Shown here one piece after another: positions 22,686 to 31,767 of a stretch of 39,115 bases of DNA. Made by a program: the position numbers and the translations under genes. Position 1 is the stretch's first letter; every line of letters begins with the position of its first letter. This stretch comes from Paraprevotella sp. (GTDB taxonomy: Bacteria > Bacteroidota > Bacteroidia > Bacteroidales > Bacteroidaceae), in contig JAGBCQ010000002.1 in the NCBI GenBank assembly GCA_017937925.1, positions 1 to 39,115 on the forward strand, written 5' to 3'. Below the pieces are notes generated by a model. That model was given only the letters and a program-made list of their open reading frames with translations, was not told the DNA's origin and did no database searches.

Positions 22686-23725
22686 TGAAAGCATTACGAG
22701 ATTTAGTAAGAAAAAACGTTTGGGAACTGAAACCATATAGTTCTGCTCGCGATGAGTATGCAGGTGTTGATGCGACCGTCTTCTTGGATGCGAACGAATG
22801 TCCTTATAACGCCCCCTACAACAGATACCCCGACCCCTTGCAGTGGGATGTTAAGAACGTTTTGTCAAAGATAAAACAAGTTGCACCCGAACAAATCTTC
22901 TTGGGGAATGGTAGTGATGAAGCCATCGATTTGGTGTTCCGCACGTTCTGTGAACCGAAGGTTGACAATGTCGTTGCCATCGCACCCACATACGGTATGT
23001 ATAAGGTCTGCGCGGATATCAATGACGTGGTGTACCGATCTGTGCTGCTTGATGAAGGATTTGCGTTGAATGCCGACCGTCTGTTGGAAGCCGTCGATGA
23101 ACAAACGAAAGTGATATTCATTTGTTCGCCCAACAACCCGTCCGGCAATGATCTGGAAAGGGAAGAAATCGTCAAGGTCATAGAACGCTTTCAAGGCATC
23201 GTAGTGATAGACGAAGCCTATTCCGATTACTCTTCACAAAAACCCTTCCGTTTGGAGTTGGATAAATATCCCAATATCATCGTTCTGAATACATTCTCAA
23301 AAGCGTGGGCAAGTGCCGGTATTCGTTTGGGAATGGCATTCGCGCACAAAGATATTGTCGCCTTGTTCAACAAGGTAAAATATCCGTATAATGTGAACCT
23401 CTTGACACAACAAAAGGCATTGGAGATACTCAAACGTCACTACGATATTGACAAGTGGGTGACGGTTATCAAAAATGAAAGGGCAAGTGTCATCACTGCG
23501 TTTTTGGACTTACCGTTCTGTAAAAAAGTCTATCCTACCGACGCCAATTTCTTTTTGGCGTTGATGGATGATGCGGACAAAATCTATGCGTATCTGGTTC
23601 GCAAAGGTATCATTGTCAGGAACCGTTCCAAGATAGAGTTGTGTGGCAATTGCTTACGAGTAACCATAGGAACGCCACAAGAGAATAACCAATTATTATC
23701 TGCATTACGCTCATACATGATTTGA
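22685..23725 (+). CDS. hisC: Histidinol-phosphate aminotransferase
   Basis: The 346-residue PLP enzyme of fold type I converts imidazole-acetol phosphate and glutamate to histidinol phosphate. Visible motifs: [17 protein letters not shown] near the N-terminus, [15 protein letters not shown] (PLP phosphate contact), [18 protein letters not shown], and the PLP-binding lysine in [16 protein letters not shown] use the ATG at 22685, which overlaps the hisD stop as TGATG and implies translational coupling; a GTG three bases upstream is possible but less likely. Confidence 0.95.
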   Translation: MKALRDLVRKNVWELKPYSSARDEYAGVDATVFLDANECPYNAPYNRYPDPLQWDVKNVLSKIKQVAPEQIFLGNGSDEAIDLVFRTFCEPKVDNVVAIAPTYGMYKVCADINDVVYRSVLLDEGFALNADRLLEAVDEQTKVIFICSPNNPSGNDLEREEIVKVIERFQGIVVIDEAYSDYSSQKPFRLELDKYPNIIVLNTFSKAWASAGIRLGMAFAHKDIVALFNKVKYPYNVNLLTQQKALEILKRHYDIDKWVTVIKNERASVITAFLDLPFCKKVYPTDANFFLALMDDADKIYAYLVRKGIIVRNRSKIELCGNCLRVTIGTPQENNQLLSALRSYMI

Positions 23726-23727
23726 TT

Positions 23728-24831
23728 ATGAAGAAAGTTTTATTTATCGATAGAGACGGTACTTTGATTAAGGAACCGCAAGATGAACAAATTGATGCGT
23801 TCGAAAAATTGGAGTTTGTCGAAGGCGTCATGCGCCATTTGAGTTTCATCTGTTCACATCTAGATTTCGAATTGGTCATGGTGTCCAATCAAGATGGTCT
23901 CGGCACGAGTTCTTTCCCGGAGGAAACCTTCTGGCCGGTACATAAATTTATGCTTAAAACTTTAGCAGGCGAGGGGATTGAATTCGATGATATTTTGATA
24001 GACCGTAGTTTCCCTGAAGAGAACTTACCGACACGCAAACCCGGTACGGGGATGCTGGGCAAGTACATGAATGGAGATTATGATTTGGCCAATTCCTACG
24101 TCATCGGCGACCGTGAAACCGATGCGCAGTTGGCAATAAATCTAGGTTGTAAGGCTTTAATACTCAGAGATAAGGATAACAACTCTTATAGTGACGCACG
24201 AATAAGGTATGTGCCCGATTGGCAACGCATAGCAGAACTGATTTTTGCCGGCGAACGTACGGCACAGATACGACGAACGACCAAAGAAACCGATGTTGAA
24301 ATTCGATTGAACATGGATGGTACGGGAACTTGCGAAGTGTCAACCGGTTTGGGATTTTTCGACCATATGTTGGAACAAATTGCCAAACATGGAAACATCG
24401 ATTTGTTCATAAGAGTTAAAGGCGATTTGCAGGTTGACGAACACCATACGATAGAGGACACCGGTTTGGCATTAGGCGAATGTCTTTTGACAGCGCTGGG
24501 AGATAAACGCGGTGTTGAACGTTATGGTTATTGTCTGCCGATGGATGACTGTTTATGTTCGGTAGCATTGGATTTTGGCGGCAGACCTTGGTTGGTTTGG
24601 GACGCGGAGTTCAAACGTGAGAAAGTTGGAGATGTTCCTACAGAGATGTTCTTACATTTTTTCAAAAGTCTGAGCGACACCGCCAAAATGAATTTGAACA
24701 TCAAGGCAGAAGGGGAGAACGAGCACCATAAAATTGAAGGCATCTTCAAGGCCTTTGCCCGTAGTTTGAAAATGGCGGTAAAACGCGATATTTATCATTA
24801 TCAACTGCCGTCAAGTAAGGGAGTGCTTTGA
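23728..24831 (+). CDS. hisB: Bifunctional histidinol-phosphatase / imidazoleglycerol-phosphate dehydratase
   Basis: The 367-residue fusion carries two steps of histidine synthesis. The N-terminal HAD phosphatase (about 1-165) has [13 protein letters not shown] (D8, D10), the SNQDGLG and GDRETDA motifs, and converts histidinol phosphate to histidinol. The C-terminal dehydratase (about 178-367) has [12 protein letters not shown] and [16 protein letters not shown], the manganese-binding His clusters, and [19 protein letters not shown] use the ATG at 23728, two bases after the hisC stop. hisH, hisA, hisF and hisIE are not here; the next gene is unrelated, so the pathway must be completed elsewhere. 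Confidence 0.96.
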   Translation: MKKVLFIDRDGTLIKEPQDEQIDAFEKLEFVEGVMRHLSFICSHLDFELVMVSNQDGLGTSSFPEETFWPVHKFMLKTLAGEGIEFDDILIDRSFPEENLPTRKPGTGMLGKYMNGDYDLANSYVIGDRETDAQLAINLGCKALILRDKDNNSYSDARIRYVPDWQRIAELIFAGERTAQIRRTTKETDVEIRLNMDGTGTCEVSTGLGFFDHMLEQIAKHGNIDLFIRVKGDLQVDEHHTIEDTGLALGECLLTALGDKRGVERYGYCLPMDDCLCSVALDFGGRPWLVWDAEFKREKVGDVPTEMFLHFFKSLSDTAKMNLNIKAEGENEHHKIEGIFKAFARSLKMAVKRDIYHYQLPSSKGVL

Positions 24832-24901
24832 TTCTTGTCGTTTGCTCATTTTCCTAATGTTAATTGACAAAAAACATAGGTCGTAAGCAGTAAACTTCTG
24901 C

Positions 24902-24909
24902 TAATTTTG
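24902..24909 (+). promoter_or_regulatory. -7 box of the PL11 gene
   Basis: TAATTTTG fits TAnnTTTG and lies 32 bases upstream of the ATG at 24942. No TTTG occurs at the -33 spacing. No clear terminator for hisB is seen in the 110-base gap. Confidence 0.4.
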
Positions 24910-24941
24910 TCGCGAAATAATAAAACTTAAATCAGACTGAA

Positions 24942-27900
24942 ATGAAAAAACTAAGTTTCTTGTTAATGTTATTCGCTTTAATGCTGACTTTTTCAAGTGT
25001 TAAGGCACAACGTACAACAGATAAGTTAGATCGTGGATTGGTGATAGTTCCGGGAGAATCCGGTGGCAATTTCATCAGTTGGCGTATCTTCGGTGAAGAG
25101 TATTATGACACCGAATATAACTTGTATCGTGATGGTGTAAAATTGAATGAGACACCGTTAAAGGTATCCAACTATACAGATACATCCGGCAAAACAACCA
25201 ACGAATATCAGGTTGCGCCCGTAGTTCGTGGCGTAGAACAAGAGAAGTGCGCTGCCGTGAAAAGTTGGGGACAGCAATATTTGTCTATACCGGTAGCAAA
25301 GGCGACTGATAGAAACGGTGAGGACGCAAGTGCTTTTTATTCATTGAATGATGTGTCGTTAGCAGACTTGGATGGCGACGGTATCACAGAGTTTATGGTA
25401 AAGCGTCCGTGTGATGCATGGAATGTAGAGCAAAATGTTCGTTTCAATCAATTGGATTGCTACGACCACAAGGGTAACAGACTATGGTGGATAGACTTAG
25501 GACCTAATATGTTGTCAGGTCCTGATGAGCAATGGGATGTTGTCGCATACGACTGGGATGGTGACGGCAAAGCCGAAGTGTTGTTGCGTGGACAAGACAA
25601 TATGATTATACATCATGCCGACGGCACTACGACACTGATAGGTAATCAAACCGTTGATACCCGTTGGAGTGGTATTGAGTACACGTCTTCCGGCAATGAG
25701 TATCTTCTTTATTTAGAGGGTAAAACCGCTAAACCCTATCAGATAGGTCCCTCAGCACATCCCGATTATATGGTTTATCCGATTGCTCGTGGTAATGATT
25801 CCGATTGGGGAGCAGGTATCGTAGGTCACCGTTCAACCAAGCACTTCTTTGGTGCGCCTTTCTTGGATGGTCGTAAAGCCAGCATCTTCTTAGGTCGTGG
25901 TATTTACACCAAAGAAAAGATGGTAGCCTATGATGTCGATCCTGTTACTCATGCTTTGACTTTACGTTGGTCATGGGAGTGTAATGTCGGTGGCCCTTGG
26001 TTCGGACAAGGTTATCACAACTACGCAATCGGTGACGTCGATTGGGACGGACGTGACGAGATTATTTATGGTTCAATGGTAATAGACGATAATGGAAAGG
26101 GACTTTCAACAACCGGTTTAGGTCATGGTGATGCGCAACACTGTTCCGATTTAGACCCCTATCGTCATGGTGCAGAGCAATTCGCTTGTAATGAGAATGC
26201 ACCTGCGATGAACTATCGTAATGCAACCACAGCACAGATGTATTACCGTCATGTTGCCGGCGGTGATGACGGTCGTGCCTTGTGTGCCAACTTTACCAAT
26301 GCATATCCGGGAAGTGTAGGTCGTAGTGTATCTACCGGTTGGGTAAGTTCTGTTGGTGACAAGATTATCAACGAGTTGAATGGTGATGCGTTCATCAGTT
26401 GGGGCGATCTGAACCAACGAATCTATTGGGACGGAGACTTATGTGACGAGTATATGGAGAGTCCGGGTACTGAGGGCTATGCAGTGGTTTATAAACCCGG
26501 TACCGGAGCAAGGATTTTAAGCGCGTCAGGAACAAAGCTTAGCAATAGTTCTAAGAACAATCCCGGAGCTATTGGTGATATTTGGGGCGATTGGCGTGAA
26601 GAACTCGTATTGAGAGACGGCGCAAACAGCGAGTTGCGTGTTTACACAACGAACATCTATACCAACTATAGGAACTATACATTATGGCATGACCATCAGT
26701 ATCGTAATGCGATGGTATGGCAATCAATGGGATACAACCAACCTCCTCACAAGAGTTATTTCTTGGGTGAAATGGAAGGTATCACAGTAGCCCCACCGCC
26801 ATACACCATGACAGGAAGAACTGAAGTGAAGAACGGCGGTACAATAACTAACGAGGACAAGCACTTCATTGTTTGTGAAACCAATGATACAGAAGTAACT
26901 ATTGCCGATGGAGCCAATCCTTATATCGTGACATTCAACGTGCCGACATGGGTTCAAGGAACTGCAGGAAATCATGCCACTGTCGCAGGAACTACCATCA
27001 ATACAACGGTTTACACTTGTAATGTCAAGGGAGGTGCTTTAAGTGGTGCAACCAAGTTGATAAAGCAAGGTGATGGTATCTTGAACTTGCCGAAAGTCGA
27101 TATGGCTCACACCGGAGAAACCAATATATGGGCGGGAACATTGAACTTTGATGGTTCAATGGTAAAGTCCCCGTTATGGTTAAACCGTTTCACCCAACTC
27201 AACTCCAATGGCGGTCATTTCATGGAAATCAAGGCCGAGTATGGTAGTACTATCCGTCCCGGAGGCGATGGCATCATCGGAGAGATAACCGTTGATTCAA
27301 CTTTGGCGTTGGCGTTCGGTAGCCGTATTATTCTGGATTTGGACGGTTCAACGCTGAGTACAGATGTTTTCAAAGCAAAGAAATTGACAATAGAACGTAA
27401 GGGCGGTGTAGCATGGACCACCTACGGACCTGAATATTTGCAACCGATTATCGAAGTAAAAAGTTCTAACTTAGCTGAAGGTCAATACATTATTGGAGAA
27501 GTGGAAGAGTTAGGCGGTTCATTGGCAAATATCAGAATAGAGGGAACCGGTGACTTTAAGTATGGTTTAACACATGAAGACGGCAAAGTCATTTTGACTT
27601 TAGGTAACACACGTGGTGCAAGCAACGTACTTTGGACCGGTAGCGTGAGCACAGAATGGAATTTTGCAAAGACAGAGAATTTCGTTTTGGCAGATGACCC
27701 AGAAAAGACACCTGAAATCTTTGTTAAGGGAGATATTGTCGAGTTTAATGACGATGCCTCAAGATATGCAGTCACTATCAATGAACAATTGGAAGTAGAT
27801 TCGTTCGTTGTCAATACCTCTAAGAATTACACATTGTCAGGAACAGGAGCAATCGTTAGTGGCGCTTTCTCAAAGAAAGGAACAGGAGCGGTATCCATTG

Positions 27901-29531
27901 CAACAGACAATACTTATACAGGTGGTAACTATCTCAGCGGTGGTGTAGTGAAAGTCTCTTCATTATCTAACAATGTTCAGGCACATGGAAACCTTGGAGC
28001 GGTAACCACCAATGCAAGCAAGTTTACTATTTCCGATGGCGCAGAGTTGCAAACCCTTGTTGGAGTGAGAAACGGTTCACCGATTCGATTCATGGGCGCT
28101 CAAGGTGGTATCATCAATAACTTAGGCGACTTTACTCAAGATGCAGCCTTTATCGGAACGACGTTGACGAAGCGAGGTGGTGGCTGGTTGAAGACCGGAG
28201 CATCCGGTGCGAGCTTGGCACGAATGATAATTGAGGAAGGAACGGTTCAAAACGGTTCAGGCAATGCCGCAAGAGTGGTTGAAATCAAGAATGGTTCATT
28301 GGTGGATAATGTATCAACATCCCATGAAATCAATATTCCCGAAGGTGGTGTAGCCTATTGGACTACCGGCAACCGTTGTACCTATACCAACAAGATTACG
28401 GGAGAAGGAGCGATTACTATTTATTCCGCTTCCGAAAAAGGAAGTGGTTGGTATGCGACACGTACGCCACTACAATTGAATCTCTCTGATTTTAATGGAA
28501 CGTTGATACCTCAATCAACATACGCAGAGAATCCTATATTTACATTAGATACGTCCAATGGTATGCCGAATGGAACTATGAACATTCCGGCAGGTATGAC
28601 AGTGCGGAACCACGGCAAGACTTTCCAAATCGGTAAGATGGACGAAGATGGAAGAGGTAGTTTAGGAGGTTTCTGTTCTTTCAATAACAATGGCGAAAGT
28701 GGTAGTAATACTTGGATTTTGGGTAACGATGAGGACTGGATGTGGTATGGTACTGTGACCGGTTCCGGAACCGCTGTTACAAAAGTAGGAGAAGGTAAGA
28801 TGACCATTCGCGGAAAGTGGGATAATACAGGTACAGTACGTGTCAATGAAGGTGAGTTGCAAGTATTCAATGGAGTGTTAGGAACAGGACAGTTGATTAT
28901 CGCGAAGGATGCGATGCTTTCAGGACGTACCGGTGACGATTTGACCAACTCATCTGTCAATATCAATGGAACTTGTCAGGTAGGTAACTCGGCGACAGCG
29001 ACATCAGGTGCATTGGAATTCGGTAACAAGAACGTAACGTTCGGTTTAAGTTCTGTATTGAAAATAGGTATTGCCAAAGCTGCAACCAAAACCAATACAG
29101 GTGGTGGAAGTCTGAAGAACATCAATAGATTGTCAATGAAAGGTACGATAGTATTGCATTATGCTGACGATTTAGCGTTGGAAGTAGGCGACTCAGTTGT
29201 GTTGTGGCAAGCACAGACATGTACCGGTTCACCCGTTCTTGAAAGCGTAGTGATAAATGCCGAGAAGAATTTGTATTGGGATACCAAGAATTTGCTCAAC
29301 GGTGTTCTTTACGTGACAGATGTACCGCCCGCAGGAATTGCAGATATTACTGTTGACGAATATGTAGAGGTGAAGGTGGTGAACGCCGGTGGTGCTGTGG
29401 CACATACCTACTCTTGTACTTATGGTAACGTAAAAGCGGAATTTGAGCGTGTGGCATTACCAAAGGGTATATATATGTTGAAGATTGATTCCGGTAAGAA
29501 GTCAGAAACCATTAAGCTACAGAAGCGTTGA
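24942..29531 (+). CDS. PL11 rhamnogalacturonan lyase fused to autotransporter-type repeats and a T9SS-like tail
   Basis: The 1529-residue protein has a signal peptide (1-22, ending VKA), then a complete PL11 rhamnogalacturonan lyase (about 23-625). Its beta propeller carries calcium-type loops DLDGDGITE (142-150), DWDGDGKAE (204-212) and DVDWDGRDE (~365). The lyase family cleaves the rhamnose-galacturonate backbone of RG-I pectin by beta-elimination. From about 640 to 1440 the sequence is beta-helix-like with repeats of autotransporter-associated beta-strand type (K.G.G.L ... Y.G...V..G.L), clearest near 706, 975, 1075 and 1280. The last ~70 residues resemble a T9SS type A sorting domain (LPKGIYMLKI ... 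ETIKLQKR). There is no autotransporter barrel. Export through T9SS and surface attachment are inferred. Confidence 0.85.
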   Translation: MKKLSFLLMLFALMLTFSSVKAQRTTDKLDRGLVIVPGESGGNFISWRIFGEEYYDTEYNLYRDGVKLNETPLKVSNYTDTSGKTTNEYQVAPVVRGVEQEKCAAVKSWGQQYLSIPVAKATDRNGEDASAFYSLNDVSLADLDGDGITEFMVKRPCDAWNVEQNVRFNQLDCYDHKGNRLWWIDLGPNMLSGPDEQWDVVAYDWDGDGKAEVLLRGQDNMIIHHADGTTTLIGNQTVDTRWSGIEYTSSGNEYLLYLEGKTAKPYQIGPSAHPDYMVYPIARGNDSDWGAGIVGHRSTKHFFGAPFLDGRKASIFLGRGIYTKEKMVAYDVDPVTHALTLRWSWECNVGGPWFGQGYHNYAIGDVDWDGRDEIIYGSMVIDDNGKGLSTTGLGHGDAQHCSDLDPYRHGAEQFACNENAPAMNYRNATTAQMYYRHVAGGDDGRALCANFTNAYPGSVGRSVSTGWVSSVGDKIINELNGDAFISWGDLNQRIYWDGDLCDEYMESPGTEGYAVVYKPGTGARILSASGTKLSNSSKNNPGAIGDIWGDWREELVLRDGANSELRVYTTNIYTNYRNYTLWHDHQYRNAMVWQSMGYNQPPHKSYFLGEMEGITVAPPPYTMTGRTEVKNGGTITNEDKHFIVCETNDTEVTIADGANPYIVTFNVPTWVQGTAGNHATVAGTTINTTVYTCNVKGGALSGATKLIKQGDGILNLPKVDMAHTGETNIWAGTLNFDGSMVKSPLWLNRFTQLNSNGGHFMEIKAEYGSTIRPGGDGIIGEITVDSTLALAFGSRIILDLDGSTLSTDVFKAKKLTIERKGGVAWTTYGPEYLQPIIEVKSSNLAEGQYIIGEVEELGGSLANIRIEGTGDFKYGLTHEDGKVILTLGNTRGASNVLWTGSVSTEWNFAKTENFVLADDPEKTPEIFVKGDIVEFNDDASRYAVTINEQLEVDSFVVNTSKNYTLSGTGAIVSGAFSKKGTGAVSIATDNTYTGGNYLSGGVVKVSSLSNNVQAHGNLGAVTTNASKFTISDGAELQTLVGVRNGSPIRFMGAQGGIINNLGDFTQDAAFIGTTLTKRGGGWLKTGASGASLARMIIEEGTVQNGSGNAARVVEIKNGSLVDNVSTSHEINIPEGGVAYWTTGNRCTYTNKITGEGAITIYSASEKGSGWYATRTPLQLNLSDFNGTLIPQSTYAENPIFTLDTSNGMPNGTMNIPAGMTVRNHGKTFQIGKMDEDGRGSLGGFCSFNNNGESGSNTWILGNDEDWMWYGTVTGSGTAVTKVGEGKMTIRGKWDNTGTVRVNEGELQVFNGVLGTGQLIIAKDAMLSGRTGDDLTNSSVNINGTCQVGNSATATSGALEFGNKNVTFGLSSVLKIGIAKAATKTNTGGGSLKNINRLSMKGTIVLHYADDLALEVGDSVVLWQAQTCTGSPVLESVVINAEKNLYWDTKNLLNGVLYVTDVPPAGIADITVDEYVEVKVVNAGGAVAHTYSCTYGNVKAEFERVALPKGIYMLKIDSGKKSETIKLQKR

Positions 29532-29585
29532 TAGCGTCAAATATGAATTGACATAACAAAGATATTTTTTTTATGGTGTGATGAT

Positions 29586-29638
29586 GGGTTCTTCGCATAC
29601 TCCTTTAACTCAAGGACAGTGTGTGGAGAACCCTTTTT
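29586..29638 (+). terminator. Strong terminator after the PL11 gene
   Basis: GGGTTCT pairs with AGAACCC, and eight further pairs (some G-U) extend the stem inward; five Ts follow. It lies 54 bases past the stop codon. Confidence 0.88.
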
Positions 29639-29678
29639 AATTCTTGACGTTATTTAATGTGAAAAATAGTGTCAGCTA

Positions 29679-29711
29679 TTTGTCCGATAACTCTGCTTTT
29701 ATTTATATTTG
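29679..29711 (+). promoter_or_regulatory. Promoter of the rubrerythrin gene
   Basis: TTTG (29679-29682), a 21-base spacer and TATATTTG (29704-29711) match the Bacteroidetes consensus at both elements. The ATG is 50 bases downstream. Confidence 0.65.
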
Positions 29712-29761
29712 CAAGGTTTTATTATAAGAGAATAAATTATCAACTTTAAAGAAAGACGATT

Positions 29762-30340
29762 ATGGAGAAATGTTTGAAAGGTACTCGTACCGAGAAGAAC
29801 TTGATGATTTCATTTGCCGGTGAGTCACAAGCAAGAATGAGATATACATACTTTGCCAGCGTAGCGAAGAAAGAAGGTTATGAGCAAATCGCGGCTATTT
29901 TCACCGAAACAGCCGACCAAGAGAAAGAGCACGCTAAGCGTATGTTCAAATGGTTGGAAGGTGGTATGGTTGAGATTACAGCCACTTATCCTGCAGGAGT
30001 TATCGGTACAACATTGGAAAACCTCAAGGCAGCAGCTGCCGGCGAACATGAAGAGTGGTCGTTGGATTATCCCAAGTTCGCTGATATTGCTGACGAAGAA
30101 GGATTCCCTTTGATTGCTGCGATGTATCGCATGATTGCCGTAGCAGAGAAAGGTCATGAGGAGCGTTACATGGCGTTCGTGAAGAACATCGAAGCCGGTA
30201 AAGTATTTGAGAAGGATGAAGAAACCGTATGGCAATGCCGCAACTGTGGTTATATCCATGTAGGCAAAGAAGCACCCGAGTCTTGTCCTGCTTGCTTGCA
30301 CCCTCAAGCACACTTCGAAGTGAAAAAAGAAAACTATTAA
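29762..30340 (+). CDS. rbr: Rubrerythrin
   Basis: The 192-residue cytoplasmic protein reduces hydrogen peroxide with electrons passed through its rubredoxin-like centre, a main peroxide defence of anaerobes. The N-terminal four-helix ferritin-like domain provides the di-iron ligands (FAGESQARMRY, TADQEKEHAKRMF, and the later EEGFPLIAAMYRMIAVAEKGHEERY). The C-terminal rubredoxin-like domain has the CRNCGY ... CPAC cysteine pairs. It has its own promoter and terminator and is unrelated in function to the glycan genes on either side. Confidence 0.96.
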   Translation: MEKCLKGTRTEKNLMISFAGESQARMRYTYFASVAKKEGYEQIAAIFTETADQEKEHAKRMFKWLEGGMVEITATYPAGVIGTTLENLKAAAAGEHEEWSLDYPKFADIADEEGFPLIAAMYRMIAVAEKGHEERYMAFVKNIEAGKVFEKDEETVWQCRNCGYIHVGKEAPESCPACLHPQAHFEVKKENY

Positions 30341-30363
30341 GAAGAGAAAATCAATCGGAACAG

Positions 30364-30401
30364 TGGCTCTCGGCACAAACATACCGGGAGCCATTCTTTT
30401 T
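30364..30401 (+). terminator. Terminator of rubrerythrin
   Basis: TGGCTCTCGG (30364-30373) pairs with CCGGGAGCCA (30384-30393) with one G-U pair, followed by TTCTTTTT. The GH43 gene starts 13 bases past the T-run. Confidence 0.82.
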
Positions 30402-30414
30402 ACCTTTGCTCTAA

Positions 30415-31764
30415 ATGAAAAACATAATAACATCCATACACTTATTTGTCGTAATTATTGTATTTTATCTGCCATTAGTCACTGTTCGTTCTCAGTCTAA
30501 TCTCAAACACCTTGTTGTTAATGGAGTATCTTGGTACGATACGAATGGCAATGTCATCAATGCGCATGGAGCCTGTGTGGTTTATGAAGGCGGGAAATAT
30601 TGGCTTTTTGGAGAATATAAATCCAATAATATCAATCAATTCAACGGATTTTCATGTTATTCTTCCAATGATTTGGTAAGTTGGAAGTTCGAACGCATTG
30701 TATTGTCCGTACAATCAGATGGAATATTAGGACCGGGACGGATTGGAGAGCGCGTTAAGGTGATGCGTTGTCCCGCAACCGGAAAATTTGTGATGTTCAT
30801 GCATGCTGACGATTTGAAATATAAGGACCCTTATATAGGAATTGCCATGAGCGATAGTATCAATGGTGAGTATAAAATGTTGGGCCCTATTCTATATCAA
30901 GGTAAGCCAATTAAACGATGGGATATGGGTACGTTCAAGGACAATGACGGAACCGGTTATTTATTGATACATCATGGACCAATATATAAATTAAGTGCCG
31001 ATTATCTTACAGTTGATTCTAAAGTGGCGCATGTAGAAGGAATGGGCGAGTCGCCGGCCATGATAAGAAGAAATGGTCGGTATTTCTTACTCTCGTCAGG
31101 ACTGACAAGTTGGGAACGTAACGATAATTTCTATTTTACATCCGAAAATATTGCCGGACCATGGATTAAGAAAGGTTTGTTCTGTCCAGAAGGAACCTTA
31201 ACCCATAATTCACAAACAACTTTTATATTGAACGTTCCCGTAAAGGATGATACGATTTCGGTATTTATGGGAGACAGATGGTCGTTTCCCAAACAAAAAG
31301 CCTCTGCCACTTACGTGTGGATGCCACTAGATATAAGTGGAGATACTTTGCGCATTCCGGAATTTTGGGATAGTTGGAATGTGAATACAATAACTCCCGA
31401 ACGACCTGCTGTTCAGAAAATAATAAAAGCAGATTGGATGGCACAAATAAAAGGAGAGGCATTGATATATCAATTTGTTGGTGAAAGAATAGGCTTTACC
31501 GGATTATCTGACGGCAATGGTGGTTATGCCAAGGTTGCAATCATAAATGAGAGTGACGAGGTGGTGTTTGATACTTATGTTGATTTTTATAGTAAAGTCC
31601 CCAACAGAGGTTATCGTTTCATTTCGCCTAAATTACCCCATGGTAGTTATAAGTTACTGATTGAGGTGTCGGGCGAAAATTCAGTGTGGTATGATAAAAA
31701 GAAGAACTGTTTCGGTAGTAATGGTTATAATGTCAATGTTGAAAATGTAGTTGTATTTGAATAG
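30415..31764 (+). CDS. GH43 glycosidase, galactanase-like subgroup
   Basis: The 449-residue secreted protein (signal peptide 1-26, ending VRS) has a five-bladed-propeller GH43 domain (about 30-330) and a C-terminal beta-sandwich (about 335-449). The opening WYDTNGNVINAHGACVVYEGGKYWLFGEY resembles, read in parts, GH43 members of the exo-beta-1,3-galactanase type, in which the usual catalytic-base Asp of GH43 is absent; here the same position also lacks it. Other motifs are CYSSNDLVSW, RWDMGTFKDNDGTGYLL and MGESPAMIRRNGRYFLLSS. The likely substrate is a galactan or arabinogalactan side chain. It is followed after 3 bases by the GH115 gene. Confidence 0.82.
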   Translation: MKNIITSIHLFVVIIVFYLPLVTVRSQSNLKHLVVNGVSWYDTNGNVINAHGACVVYEGGKYWLFGEYKSNNINQFNGFSCYSSNDLVSWKFERIVLSVQSDGILGPGRIGERVKVMRCPATGKFVMFMHADDLKYKDPYIGIAMSDSINGEYKMLGPILYQGKPIKRWDMGTFKDNDGTGYLLIHHGPIYKLSADYLTVDSKVAHVEGMGESPAMIRRNGRYFLLSSGLTSWERNDNFYFTSENIAGPWIKKGLFCPEGTLTHNSQTTFILNVPVKDDTISVFMGDRWSFPKQKASATYVWMPLDISGDTLRIPEFWDSWNVNTITPERPAVQKIIKADWMAQIKGEALIYQFVGERIGFTGLSDGNGGYAKVAIINESDEVVFDTYVDFYSKVPNRGYRFISPKLPHGSYKLLIEVSGENSVWYDKKKNCFGSNGYNVNVENVVVFE

Positions 31765-31767
31765 AAT

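Noticed and set aside
30401-30408. TACCTTTG box 7 bases before the GH43 start, which would imply a leaderless mRNA
   Set aside because: It overlaps the rubrerythrin terminator T-run and has no -33 element; could be chance, so not listed as a promoter.
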